Assembly (NCBI RefSeq): GCF_947507565.1 | Contig: NC_089180.1 | Span: 2,914,001-2,978,000 of the forward strand | Reading direction: 5' to 3' | DNA length: 64,000 nt | Origin: Oscarella lobularis | Taxonomy: Eukaryota > Porifera > Homoscleromorpha > Homosclerophorida > Oscarellidae | In this document: piece after piece, positions 30,787-41,364 of the stretch | Layout: every line of letters begins with the position of its first letter | How positions within the stretch are numbered: the first letter of the stretch is position 1 | Notes under the pieces: generated by a model | The model's input: the letters and a program-made list of their open reading frames with translations, nothing else | Databases searched by the model: none | What the model was told of the DNA's origin: nothing | Made by a program: the position numbers and the translations under genes

Positions 30787-32360
30787 CTACGTTTCATTTA
30801 AGGGTTCCAGGTACTGTTTGATGCATTGCTGCTTTTGGGTTTTGAAGTATTGGTCTGCCATGTAGTCACCGATTTTCGCCAATTTCAGGCACTCTGCCTC
30901 AGACCCTTGAAATGTTCGAAGATAGTCCAATGCAGATCCAATGCTTGCCATAGCCTCCTTGAACGATGGAGGAGGAGTAGTATCAATTATTTCGTCATCA
31001 TCGTCGTCAGAGCTAGAGCTTTTATCGACTGATTGTCTTGTTTCTGGTAGAACTGTGTCCAAAATATCATCAATGGAGTGTCCCTCACTGCTAGGCCCCA
31101 CAGCAACGCATTCGTCGACATCAACAAATTCAGCCTAGTCAATCCCTTGTGTGAGACCAGCTTCCTCCGCGTTTCTCCAAAGAGGAAAGAAATCTGGAAG
31201 ACGTGGTTCTTCGGCTTCTTCACCCACGCTGCGAAATCCTGCGTGACAATAGCAATTGCGTATGACTTGCGCATCAACCGATTCCAACGCTATTTTTAGC
31301 CACTGTAAAACGTGAATAACGTTAACCGCGAACGGCGTTTCCATTTCGTAGCAGAGCAATCGCTTCTTAACCAACAATTGTCTATAGTGAAACTTCAAGT
31401 TCTTTATAATGCCTGCATCCATTGGCTGAATTATAGACGTTGTGTTTGGAGGGAGGAAGAATAATTTGACCTCTGACAAGGCTACCTATAGATGGCCGGA
31501 AAAATTGTCGAGGATCAACGCAATTTTTCTACTTAGGCCAAGCATTTTAGCGTTTAACTTTCTCAGCCACCGCTCAAATAACTGCTTCGTCATCCAAGCA
31601 ATCTGGTTAGCATCGTAAGCTACGGGAATGTTGGCCACACCACGAAAGCAGTGCGGCTTCTTGCTTTTGCCAATAACAAATAAAGGCAATTTTTCACCCG
31701 TAGCGCTGGCGGCGACAAGAGCAGTTAGGCGTTCCTTCAAATGCTTTCCACCTCGGCACTTCTCACCTTTGAATGCGAGGGTTCTATCAGGCAAGAGTTT
31801 CCAAAATATTCCAGTTTCATTTGCATTGAAGATGTTCTCATCCGAGAATTTTTGTCGAATCAACTCCAGTTGATTTTGAACCCAGTCATCTGCAGGTTGT
31901 TGATCAGCTGATTGACTTTCGCCATGCATTTTCTTCGATACTATTTCATTCATCTTCTTCCAGCGATCCACCCAATTGAGATCAAGACAATTTTCGTCAA
32001 ACGACTCATAAGCAGCAACATCTATCTTTTTCAGCTCTTCACCTATTGCGGTTGCCTTAGCTAGAATCTCCATGCCAATTATCGGATTTTCTGGATAACT
32101 GGTACTAATTCGACGAAACCACTCGAGCAGAGCAGCGTTGATCAGAGAATATTTCGATAACTGGAACTTTTAGCACCTAAGCCCGTTCCGCTGGCGACCG
32201 CTTCTTCTATTCGACGCCTATCTTTGATTATGCCCGCTAACGTACCGTGAGGTACGTCGAACTTCCTTTCCAACGCATTCCGTGTCACACCGGAATCGAG
32301 CTCGTTCAAAATTGCGTATTTTGCGGTAAATGACAGCCGTTTTCGTTTTCTGGAAGCCAT
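30787..32360 (-). pseudogene. Tigger (pogo-type) trans­posase, nearly full length
   Basis: Start MASRKRKRLSFTAKYAIL at 32360 with a Brinker-like HTH, a CENP-B HTH (ALLEWFRRIS, then DLNWVDRWKKMN), and the DDE_1 domain: FNANETGIFWKLLP, TALVAASATGEKLPL, IALILDNFSGH and LPPNTTSIIQPMDAG. It ends in an acidic tail (DKSSSSDDDDDE) and stops at 30787-30789. Length, about 520 residues, is normal for the family. Damage is limited to a frameshift near 32145, TAG at 31486-31488 and TAG at 31135-31137. The first catalytic aspartate of the N-A-D-E-T motif is asparagine (NANET), so activity would be lost even without the stops. Confidence 0.9.
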
Positions 32361-32439
32361 GCTCGAGGCACGTGATTGGCGCATGCGTGACAAAATTGAC
32401 GCTTGTCGGTAAAAACGAGGGAATAAGTACTCACTAGAC

Positions 32440-32588
32440 ACTTTAGACACGTCGGTATATGCGATTTGTCGCTAAATCCGCCGTCGCCAAATCCGAGGTA
32501 GTTTTAATTTTCTGGGAGGAAAAACGTTTCGGTCGTTATTACCGATGTGTCGCTAAATCCAATGTCGCTAAATGTGAGGTTGACTGTA
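32440..32588 (-). mobile_element. Tigger 5' terminal region with repeated terminal motif
   Basis: On the minus strand the end reads TACAGTCAACCTCACATTTA, starting with TA at 32588. The motif GTCGCTAAATCC is repeated at about 32467 and 32549 (plus strand), so the terminal repeat is partly duplicated inside. It lies about 80-230 bp upstream of the transposase ATG on the same strand. No matching 3' end was found below 30787. Confidence 0.6.
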
Positions 32589-32638
32589 TTGCTAAATATT
32601 CCTCCATCGCTTTGGCGTTCGTAATTTCCAATCTCCAC

Positions 32639-33003
32639 CTATATAAATCTATAGTCAACATCCACGACGGCCTTTAATACGATAGAATGAGTTCCTTTAT
32701 AGTTGTAATACGAAGAACCAGCATGGGACGGGGCCTGTATTATGACGTGCTTTCCGTCGATGGCTCCCAGACAGCGTGGAAAATTCCAACGACTTTCAAA
32801 TCGTCTGGCGATTCCTCTCCATTCCTCCTCGTTAGCTGGGAATTTTACGAACTCTGACTTGAGAGTCTCCCATAGCGCTGCGCACGTCTCCCCGACAATT
32901 CCGTTTACGGTAGATTTGCCCATATGGAGTTCAAATGCTAACGAGGTTTGCGAGTTGCTTGTAACCAAATAGCGCAATGTCAGGGCAAGACGTTCTTGAG
33001 GAG
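32639..33003 (-). pseudogene. PIF/Harbinger transposase fragment
   Basis: Minus-strand frame: PQERLALTLRYLVTSNSQTS, then MGKSTVNGIVGETCAALW, and WNFPRCLGAIDGKHVIIQAP with YNYKGTHSIVLKAVVD. This is the HARBI1-like DDE_4 domain up to just beyond the first catalytic D (AIDGKH). It is very similar in plan to the Harbinger at 46.2 kb but ends at 32639 beside the Tigger terminal repeat, so the Tigger probably inserted into it or the two were joined by deletion. Confidence 0.8.
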
Positions 33004-33179
33004 AATTTCAGGCCGACGTGCTGAAGACGTGCGGTAGGCTCTCGGATGGGCGATACGCGGCCCCACAATTTGGAGAAGACTTCCAAACGTTTTCGGAGTC
33101 ATTCGTAAGTAAGAAAAAAGCCTTGCTTGTCAGACACGCAAAGCTGACGAACGAGGCAGTGATACGCACCGTGCGCACG

Positions 33180-34828
33180 TCAGCATTGATTTCGTGCTCG
33201 GACCCAGCATCGACGCCTATTTTTCAACTGGAGGAAATTATACCGTAAGTTTGTCGTCTTCGGCAGTTGTGTAAGCACGACGATTGGCTTTTTTCCCCAC
33301 AATGTGCGAACGTTCAGCAAATCGAAAGCTTTGTCGAATATGCGAAAAAATTTGATTGTTTCCTCCGTGCCACTGAATCTGTAGTGTTCCAGGGCGTTTG
33401 CAACAGACTCGCTGAGCACCTGTACGAGGTATTGTCAGCGGTCAATGACAGAAAAATCATAGGGACTCCAGTTCCTTGTCTGAGCCGCGAGATCAACTCG
33501 CATACGTGAATAGGTAGTAAGTTGCACGTGTTCCATAGACAGAAGGCTTCGGAAGGAGTGTCAACCCATCTGAGACAAACGTCTTTTGGCACTCCTAGTA
33601 CAGATCAGTTATATGCTTCCATGTTATCGATTGTCCGTTAAGCTACTGGAACCAGTGAGACATGATTGGCTGCAGTTCTGCATGCAGTGACTTACCGTCA
33701 TGTGCCTGACTTTGCCATATGGGTATGAGTGGGATAGGCAATTTCTCGTCGTTTTCACGGAGTGTGGAACGTTGGAAAAAATATATGTAGCTGCCCTTGA
33801 AGCTGTACGGATAGCGCCTTGTAGCCGTCAAAAAAATTTCAAAATTTTTTTTGTTTGGTGACGCGCCGTCTGCTGTCATTCCAATGACATGCAGACCTAC
33901 CATCTCGATCTGGCGAACCGCTTCCCAAATCAGTGACGAAAGTATTTCGGCAGTCACTCCGGAAGTGGCGAAGTGAGCGTACGGAAAGCAAAGAGATGTC
34001 GTAAGTCCGCGAACCATAACGACCAAGATGTAGGTGGCAACTTCTTGTACGCCTTTTCCGCCAGCCGCCAGCTTCTCCAAGGCCTGGAAACGGTCGTCAA
34101 ATACTAGGACAACATGCTTCCGGACGTCGTCTAGGCCGCTCAGTTGCGCCTCTGCCGCAAGCAAGTCGTTTACCTCAAAATGGAAGCCCACTTTATTTTC
34201 AAAAAAGTGCGTGTAGTCCCTCAGTGTCCGCTCCGATGGGAGTGTAATGAAACCGGCCGTTCTCATAGCATGATACGCTCCTTAAGATCTCATCCGCAAA
34301 TTCAGCGCCCACCGTATAAGCAGAGGGTGCCAGGGAATTCCTTCCCTTCAGTTTGGCCGATTTGAGCTGCTGGTCCCAGAAAACGGGTCGGAATGACCCT
34401 TCAGGAAAGCTTTCATCGACTGATGCGCCATTACTCTTGAAAATGTCAACAAAATCTTTGTGCTGGTCCGGAGGCACGTCCACCCCGTTCGTGTCGGTGA
34501 AGTGGACTATTTTTTGAGCCATACGTCGAATGCGCTGTAATGACACTTTCCTCTCGTTGGCTAGACGACGCAATTTCTGGCGCATTTATGGCGTGCGCTG
34601 AAGAAAATTGCCAACTAATTTACTTGACGATTGGTCAGCCCTCCTTGGACGCCACCCCATGAGCCTTAGAGCCGACCTGAAACACGTGCAAGATCTGCAC
34701 CGTCCTTCGGCGTCGTTGACAAGTAGGGAGCAGGACGTACTTCTCACTGTTTGGCGGACATACCTCCCTTTATAAAGGAATGCACTGTGCGTTTCGAGAA
34801 ACGCGATGACTGCCACGTTTGTTGCCAA
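33180..34828 (-). pseudogene. P-element/THAP9-like transposase relic 2
   Basis: Minus strand: an N-terminal linker (34585-34199, with SFRPVFWDQQLKSAK), then GFITLPSERTLRDYTHFFEN and the RNase H start KHVVLVFDDRFQALEKL (34266-33800). VGLHVIGMTADGASPNKKNF is followed by a shift into another frame for NVPHSVKTTRNCLSH near 33770. A last part reads LSESVANALEHYRFSG and KFFRIFDKAFDLLNVR (33419-33260). The THAP finger is missing or unrecognisable; the part at 34828-34586 is only weakly P-like. It differs from the copy at 23 kb and is not inverted. Confidence 0.75.
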
Positions 34829-35016
34829 ACTTTGATTTCCTTGACAGGCATATCAGAACAAACTCGATATCATGATCGCCGGGACAAATGTGCCGCCTCT
34901 AGGCCTGCTATCATTTCATCAGCACTGGCGATTGTAACGTTAGCGAAAGGACCGACAGAACGATGATTGGGCACTTTGATCCCACAAACAAAAAGACTGT
35001 AGAGACCATTGTCGTC
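34829..35016. other. junction region, unrecognised
   Basis: The minus strand has FANVTIASADEMIAGLEAAH just before the shared block at 35017. Origin unclear. Confidence 0.3.
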
Positions 35017-35770
35017 ATTTGCTGAGCTTTGTGCAACTGCTGTGACTCGGTCATACCATTTTGCTAAAATAAACATGCAGCAGCAGTTGACGATAGTCAC
35101 TCACTATTTTTTACATGCAGGGCAAATCCATTTTCCGACTGGAACTTTCCTTAGCTTAAGACACGAAATGTGATACCACTGTATCAAGCACGAGGTATTG
35201 TCGCAGCCAATCATTTCTCCGCCTTTATCTTCCTTGCAGATGCATAGTGCGGAGTTTTCCGAGGTCTCATTCTCACTTGGAAGGGCATCATCAGCACTTG
35301 CTGAAATTGACTGACTTTCTCTGGTAAACCATTTGGCCAACAGCTCTGGCAAAACAGCTATTTTAAATAATTTTGTAGATTTGTTAATGATATCTTCGAT
35401 CAGACACGGATCACGGTCAATTCCGACGCTGACATACAGCAGAGGATTCCACACCCCTGTCCATCAGCATTTGCGTCTGTATCTGGTAATTGTACTCGTG
35501 CGTTGGCCTCAAAGAGAAGGCGTCGTTTTCGTCGATGGCTAAAAATTTTTGTTTTGGTGTGCTACTGCATTGAGCGAAATGTCTCTAGCCGAATAGGGAC
35601 ACTTGATCTCAACAACGCCTCTGCCGCAGCAGTCGCACTTAATCATTGCGTCAGGAAAAGAACCGAGGTGAGGATAATTTTCATTCAGTATCAATCCGCA
35701 ATTGCTGACATTATCGTGATGTCGTTCTGCCCAAGATTTTCGACCAAGATGGCGCGTATGCTTTTAGTGG
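35017..35770 (-). pseudogene. YqaJ nuclease with C-terminal PHD finger
   Basis: Minus-strand order: NYPHLGSFPDAMIKCDCCG and GRGVVEIKCPYSARD (35720-35600) give the YqaJ D and ExK catalytic residues. The frame 35454-35104 continues KLFKIAVLPELLAKWF, then a complete PHD finger with CICKEDKGGEMIGCDN, CLIQWYHISCL and WICPACKK, a C4HC3 pattern with the conserved tryptophan. The N-terminal third of YqaJ is missing and a frame change or intron lies near 35455-35500. PHD fingers usually read histone H3 tails, so a chromatin-targeted transposon nuclease is a plausible role. The tail block is shared with 21834-22120. Confidence 0.8.
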
Positions 35771-36862
35771 TAGATGGTTACCCGGTTTCGCCCGGGTGCT
35801 TTCTCCAAGTTTTTTTTCAAAACTGCTATCGTTTGTACACACGCAGGGGCGCAACTGTAGGCTCTAAATTAAAGACAACAATTTCGCTGATTCCAAACGA
35901 TATCCCGAAAGTTGCATGTCCTCAGTACCTTGAACAATCAGCGCTGCAACTTGAAGAAGCTTTGAAGCGTCTTAGGAGTTTTACGGTAGGCGTTTTGACT
36001 CGGCGAATAACCCTTTTGTGAAATTGGACCACGTCTTCCGCTAGAGCGGTTTTAACTTAATCTTCCACTTAATTTTGAAGATACGAAATGTCTGTGCTGG
36101 CTTGCGGGACTGAAAAACTGTAACAAACCGGGTGAACAAGTGTCTGACCGGACTGTTGTTTTGGGAAAAGGGTTAGTGGGAAGGGTTAGCGGGTAGGGTT
36201 ATGGTTAGCATATAAACCTCATTACTTTCTTATGTTCCTCAATTGACAAATATAATCTCAGTCATCCGCTCAGTGCTTGCATTAATCATTTCTGGATCCA
36301 TCGCAAACGATATCGCGTCGACTTCCGCGTCTGATTTTCTTGAGCGGCACGACGATTGAGAAATCCGTCGTGGCCACCTATTACGCTCGATATAATTGGT
36401 CAAGGCCCTTTTGTGCTCAAAGCTCGACTTTACTGCTCGTCTGCAGTTTGCGTTTTTTCTCTCCCCGTCGTCAACTTTTCCGCATCTTTTTAACTTTTGT
36501 CAGGCAGTTTTTAATGTTGTAAACCGATCTTCAAAAATCCGGTTGTTCTCGTAACATACTGTACCGGTACCTTTCATTTCAAGCAGAAGTTTTTGTGCTG
36601 GTCCCTTTATGTTAATGAAAGGTAGAACAACTAGCAGAAGTGCCATCGTAACTTTACTCCCTCCTTCTGTATCTGTTTATGACAAATCTTGGCGAATTTT
36701 TGGTTTAGTCGTTTCTCATTGAAGATGACGTGAAAGCGGAAACGTATTTGGTGAAATTTAAAGTTATATCTGATCACGACACCCCTGATAACGACGTTAT
36801 GGAATGATACTTTAATTAATATAGCAATAAATGCCTTTCGGCTTGAAATTAATGTATGCGAC
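35771..36862. other. 1.1 kb without a supported gene
   Basis: The plus frame to 36021 is antisense to YqaJ in its first half and unrecognised in the second. At 36168-36215 there are degenerate GGGTTAG units. Nothing else is recognised. Confidence 0.4.
36168..36215 (+). repeat. degenerate telomere-like repeats
   Basis: The sequence holds about five GGGTTA-like units separated by one to four bases (AGGGTTAGTGGGAAGGGTTA and so on). This resembles the metazoan telomere repeat TTAGGG but is imperfect and short. It could be a chance G-rich stretch or an old interstitial remnant. Confidence 0.3.
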
Positions 36863-37339
36863 TTGGAGAGAGAACACCAATTTGACAACAGTAATAGGCG
36901 GCCGGACAGTGGTGTCTTCAATTTTAACGACGTTAAGAAGCTGCTTCTTGACGTAAGCATCGCGCACCCTCAAGCGTCAACCGTCTTGCCGCAGAGTGCA
37001 AAGAATGCCGGCCAAGCAGCATCCCAGCGAGATAACTATAAGATCAAGAAGTTTCGGGAAGAGGCAAACAAGTTAGGCTACCTCTTTGAGCCGCTCGTGA
37101 TGGAAGTCTTTGTTCGCTGGAGTCCGAATGCGCTACGCATCCTCCAGCAAGTAGCAGAACGCCCATCGATCGACTTTTTTAATGACAAAAATAGTTTTCT
37201 CGCGTACTGGCGACGTTATATGGCGGTTTGTCTCCAGCGCGAGAATGCTCGTATTCTTCTTCGTAAAGTTAAGTGTATTGTTCTCCATTCCTCTGTTTGT
37301 GTATCTGTTAGCTCTGTTGACACCTCAGTCAGGTGCTAA
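36863..37339 (+). pseudogene. LINE-like reverse-transcriptase C-terminal fragment
   Basis: The end of the frame has KKFREEANKLGYLFEPLVME, then FVRWSPNALRILQQVAE and AVCLQRENARILLRKVK. This pattern (a basic helix, then F-x-P-L-V-x-E, then a helix ending LQR-x-NARxIL) is one I associate with the last 100 residues of non-LTR or retrovirus-like pol proteins of invertebrates. No RT motif precedes it. Microsatellite-like GT runs and then repeat B follow. Confidence 0.4.
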
Positions 37340-37613
37340 ATTAAACAGGGATTGACCTGTTTTTTTTGTCTGTTTGTGTGTGTTTCTTTTTGTTTCCTTT
37401 TTTTCTTGTGTTTAGTGTTTCTTGGATATTAAAGCGCGGAGTTTTATACGCTTCGTAGCCCAAGGCAGCCACCGCAAAAGCAATGGCCACTCGTTCCAAA
37501 AAGTGTCGGGCGAGCCACGACGTCATCAGCCACCCCACCGGTACCCTCCTGGAAGAGAGACGGCCTCTAATACCGTAGTCTCCCGGCGCGGTGGTACCAA
37601 AAGATTGATCGAT

Positions 37614-37813
37614 CCGTACTCGGGGAGGGCCTGTTCAAACTAGCATTGAGCCACTCTTGCTTGGCTCAATGTCTGTTTATCAAAAGCACGGGGTGCTTGA
37701 TGTCATTTTGAGGAAGGGCGGGACGCAGACCCAAACGCCCTCATGCTCTAATTAAATACCCATTAAGTCTGCTAATCACAAACTCGCTCATAATTGAACG
37801 CCCTTTTGACAAC
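37614..37813 (+). repeat. 200-bp dispersed repeat B, copy 2
   Basis: This is homologous to the reverse complement of 10158-10355. It includes a small self-complementary stretch (GAGCCACTCTTGCTTGGCTC). It lies downstream of the LINE-like C-terminus and may be its 3' untranslated region. Confidence 0.7.
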
Positions 37814-38913
37814 ACGCGAACGAGACTCATAGAAATGTCTCTGCGATCAATTGCTCGGAACAATAAATTGTCCGCAATGATATTTTTGGCGGCTCGACGG
37901 TATCTCCACCGTTGCTGACATCAATACAGCGATGCCAGTTAGCGTCAGATTTTGTAAATAACAAATCCGTGCTTCGTATTTCATTTCCGTTGTGTCTCTT
38001 ACAAAATTTTTCACGATACCAGGCAGCATTATGACGACGTCTAGAATTGATATTTCCTGATGTCTTTAGCAAATTCTTTAATATTTCCAGCTTAGGAGAA
38101 AACTGGTAAACCAGAAAAAGAGCAAGCTCTAAACCATGCAGAAAATACAGTATAAGTTTATATAATGGCAACCTTTATAAGTTATATTTATATATATGAT
38201 TTGTTTAAAAAGTGCCCGTTTTAATTCAAGTTTTCTCTCTAAGCTGCACCTATAGTACGTATAAGCTTTTGCGTCTAAAATCCATGCTCGTGAATACGAA
38301 CTTGTCATTTTAAAAAAAGAATATACTGGGCAGCCTAACAGCAGTAATCTTTTCGATTTTAGCGCGCGCAAGAGAGTGAGAATCTCTTGAAATCGTCTGC
38401 TTGGACATAGCCCGTATAATCAAACACAGGAATACACGTCTAACCAGCTATGATAGCGACGTCTGTGCTGTTTAAACTGCTAGTGTTGCTCACTTTGATG
38501 CCGTTTTGCGCTAGTTCCTAAGAGCGATTGCGTAATGAGACCCTTTTATTGAGAGGCCATCATGCCCTTACGGAGCGTCGTTGTGCTTCAGACCAAGTTA
38601 TTGAATTCTTTGGCTATTTTCTGTGCCCCAAGACTAGAACGCACAGAATGAAGCGTTTGTATGTCGTTGGGAAAGTGCCAGGAAGCCAAAACTTGGTTTC
38701 TTGACAGCGGGGCCCCTTTTTATGCTCCCTTATTGACATATGCACTCGAACATTTTGTTATATGGACTGTCTAGTGTATGACAACCATTATGCAATTAAA
38801 AGGTACATTTTGCCGTTGCTTTGGTAAAGCACCAGTCAAAACCGATTTTTTTACGCGTTCTTTACTAAAGTAAACCAATACTTTACTAGTAAATTACGAT
38901 AGTGCTGCCATAA
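37814..38913. other. 1.1 kb without a supported gene
   Basis: Minus frames at 38171-37827 and 38371-38129 are not protein-like. No repeat recognised. Confidence 0.4.
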
Positions 38914-39258
38914 GTGAGTCTAATTTTTGTTGATCTAGGCACTGGGGAAATTCTGAAGGTATTACTGCAGCCTGGAAATCGAACTGAGCGTCCCTATCAG
39001 GAAGGAGACATTCTTAAATTCACAGTCGACCTCAGCAGTTTCACAACTGCTAAAGATGACAAAAGCTTAGAAGTGGCTAAGCCTGCCCAAAGTCCGGATC
39101 TCAATCCAATTGAACATCTGTGGTACATCATGAAGCAACGGAAAAGTGTGGTTACTGTTGAAGAATTGACCTATTTAGAAATCTTCACACATCGTTCAAG
39201 TGTGTTATTAAAGTTTGGAGAGTATATCGAACGGGAGTTTGAAATCTCTACCAGGTAA
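38914..39258 (+). pseudogene. chimeric fragment: unknown motif joined to Tc1 transposase end
   Basis: The first part encodes FVDLGTGEILKVLLQPGNR, shared with 29622-29700. From about 39073 the frame becomes AQSPDLNPIEHLWYIMKQR, the third catalytic region of Tc1/mariner transposases (normally ending in E or D within NPIE). It then reads VVTVEELTYL and loses similarity. Only about 35 residues of Tc1 survive. Confidence 0.6.
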
Positions 39259-39768
39259 AGGCAGTATCTTTCGACTTCGAAACAAAAAGGCTATCTAGAC
39301 ATTAGACAAATTCCGACAAGACATTCAAACCAATTAATTAACGACGCGCACTCGTGGGAGGTTTGCCTCTAATACTCACGAGAGGCGTTAGACAATGGCT
39401 ACCAAAAGAAACCAATACCAACGAGGTGGCCAAAGGGAGTGCGAGTATATTAAGCAGGCGGCCAAAAGTTCGAATTTTACGTTTCACAGCAAACATGAGA
39501 ATGCTTCGTTACGTAGACCGCGAGTCCGGTTCATGCGCGAGTTACTGCGTATGTTGCACATGCGCCAGTAAACTAAGCAAATTAATTTAGGATCTAAAGT
39601 CTATATATAGTCGGTCTATTATCATATTATACAAGATAATGATGGCTTGGATAGCCATCATGAGGAGCCTCCTACCGCTGTTACCGTTTTAAATCAATAA
39701 ATAAAACACGTGCCTAAACTTTTTATTGATACGTCACGTATAGATGTCTATTGTCATAGCGCGCAAAA

Positions 39769-39879
39769 ATGTCCTCACCTGCAAAAGCGACCGAAGGAAC
39801 GGGCGGCGCTGGGCGCGGCCGCGGGGGCGGCGAAGACGACAACGTCAACCGCGGTCGCGGCCGTGATCCCGTGATTTAG
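39769..39879 (+). CDS. short RG-rich open frame, 36 aa
   Basis: ATG at 39769 starts MSSPAKATEGTGGAGRGRGG and continues with RGRGRD to TAG at 39877-39879. Glycine-arginine tracts of this type bind RNA. Beyond the stop other frames continue with acidic and lysine-rich residues (ILASVIDDIQGGGQRRQ) into the purine tract, so this may be the N-terminus of a decayed longer protein. Confidence 0.35.
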   Translation: MSSPAKATEGTGGAGRGRGGGEDDNVNRGRGRDPVI

Positions 39880-39989
39880 TGATCCCGCCATGGCGATTCC
39901 TTCGCCCAAGCGGCGGAGCTGTAGAAATTCTGGCCTCCGTCATCGACGACATTCAGGGCGGTGGCCAGCGTCGCCAGCAAAAGCTAATG

Positions 39990-40262
39990 ATGCAAAAGGA
40001 GTAAGAGAAGGAAGAGAAGACTAAGGAGGAAAAGAAGCATAAGGAGGAAAAGAAGCATAAGGAGGAAGAGGAAGACGTACAAAAGTAGGAAAAGGAAAAG
40101 AAAAAAAAGAGGAAGGAAGAGAAAAAAAGAGAAAGAAGAGAAGATAGTGGAGGTACGCGTGAAACGGAAGAAGGAAGAGGAAAAGAAAGGAAATGAAGAA
40201 GAAACGGGTGGAAGAAAAGATAGAAGAAGGAGAGAAGGAGGAGGAGGAGAAGATGGACGAAG
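39990..40262 (+). repeat. polypurine tract, about 270 bp
   Basis: The plus strand is almost entirely A and G, built from variants of AAGGAGGAAAAGAAGCATAAG. Partial tandem copies occur at 40020-40075. In one frame it encodes KEEKKHKEEKKHKEEEED, so it may descend from a charged coiled-coil coding region. Such strand-asymmetric tracts can adopt triplex structures. Confidence 0.85.
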
Positions 40263-41099
40263 TGGGACTTTTACATGGGAAGGACTAATTATGTGTATGT
40301 TATTAGCAAGTATATCTATATATATGTTGCTCATTTGTATTTTAATTTTTATGTCTGTAATAATATATCTTGAATAATATGCTGTAATCGGCTCACGTGG
40401 CTCACTTTGCTAATCTTTTCCCGTAGAAGGTAGCTTGCTGTTAACATGTCTTAAGCATTTATTAATTGATTTTTAGACTGATTGATTGATTGATTGATTT
40501 TTTGACTGAATGATTAATTGTTTTATTTTTTGACTGTAAAAAGCATGTCTCATATTACTACCTATTTTATATATTTTCCTAACCTTGATTTGCACTTCTA
40601 AAAAAGCTTTCGATCATCTTTTTGTCTGACTTTCTTCCTCCGCGAAGGTTATTTGATCGCTTTTGTATGCTTCGCAAACGAAAACTGACTTTATGATGGC
40701 TCCAAATCAATAAAACGGAGGTGTCAGCGTGAGAATTTGCCATTCATTAGGAGGCGGAACAAATTTTCTTCCGTCCTTTTTTGTTTTCAGCCGACTGTGC
40801 GTTTCCATCTGTCTCTTCAAATGCGCCGGAGTTCCTGCATACCGCTGCTTTTTTGTTTCCACGATTGTAAAAAGAGCAGCGTCAAACACAACCACCTGAA
40901 TCATTTGTCCGGGCCAAAGTTGCAAAACCATTTGAGAAACTTAAGGAAAAGAGTTGCTTTTTCTTCTAGAAGCTTCGTTTTACTGCTCTTTTTGTGAAAG
41001 TACGACATGCACTTTCATAAAATTAAAGTAAAAAGGCGAGTAAAAATTCCAAACCTAACGTGGAGAGCAGGAATAGCAACCTGCACATAAAAGTAAATT
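40263..41099. other. no supported gene; GATT microsatellite
   Basis: A short GATT microsatellite lies at about 40477-40498. The minus frame 40931-40707 (KKDGRKFVPPPNEWQI) is unrecognised. Confidence 0.4.
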
Positions 41100-41345
41100 C
41101 TAGTTAACTTCTTTTCCGCGCCATTTTACGTGATCCACATCTATGTTGAGAAAAGGAGGTGATATAACGTTGTTGAACCTTTTAGCGTCTTTGATTTTAG
41201 GTCCGGCGGCACAAAACCGTGTGTCGTCTTCGCGCAACGGTCTGAGAGACCAACTGTCGCTCCTTAGAGCGCTGCATTCCTTCCTTAGGGCTGTAATACC
41301 ATGCAAAGACATGGCCGACGTCCTTAATTTACATTCTTTGCTAAA
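41100..41345 (-). pseudogene. C-terminal exon of the GGNHGGGSF-associated family, copy 2
   Basis: The minus frame contains GPKIKDAKRFNNVISPPFLN followed by IDVDHV. This corresponds to ANLKRAKLFTNVITIPMFDI and KIDHV at 26340-26420. The conserved pattern is K-x-A-K-x-F-x-N-V-I-x-x-P. It lies immediately downstream of the DUF6589-like frame on the same strand, but whether they belong to one gene is not shown. Confidence 0.55.
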
Positions 41346-41364
41346 TTGCCAAGTAAAAGTTTTA

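Noticed and set aside
40147-40377. Charged ORF over the purine tract
   Set aside because: Lysine-glutamate runs follow from low complexity; no start or conserved part supports it.
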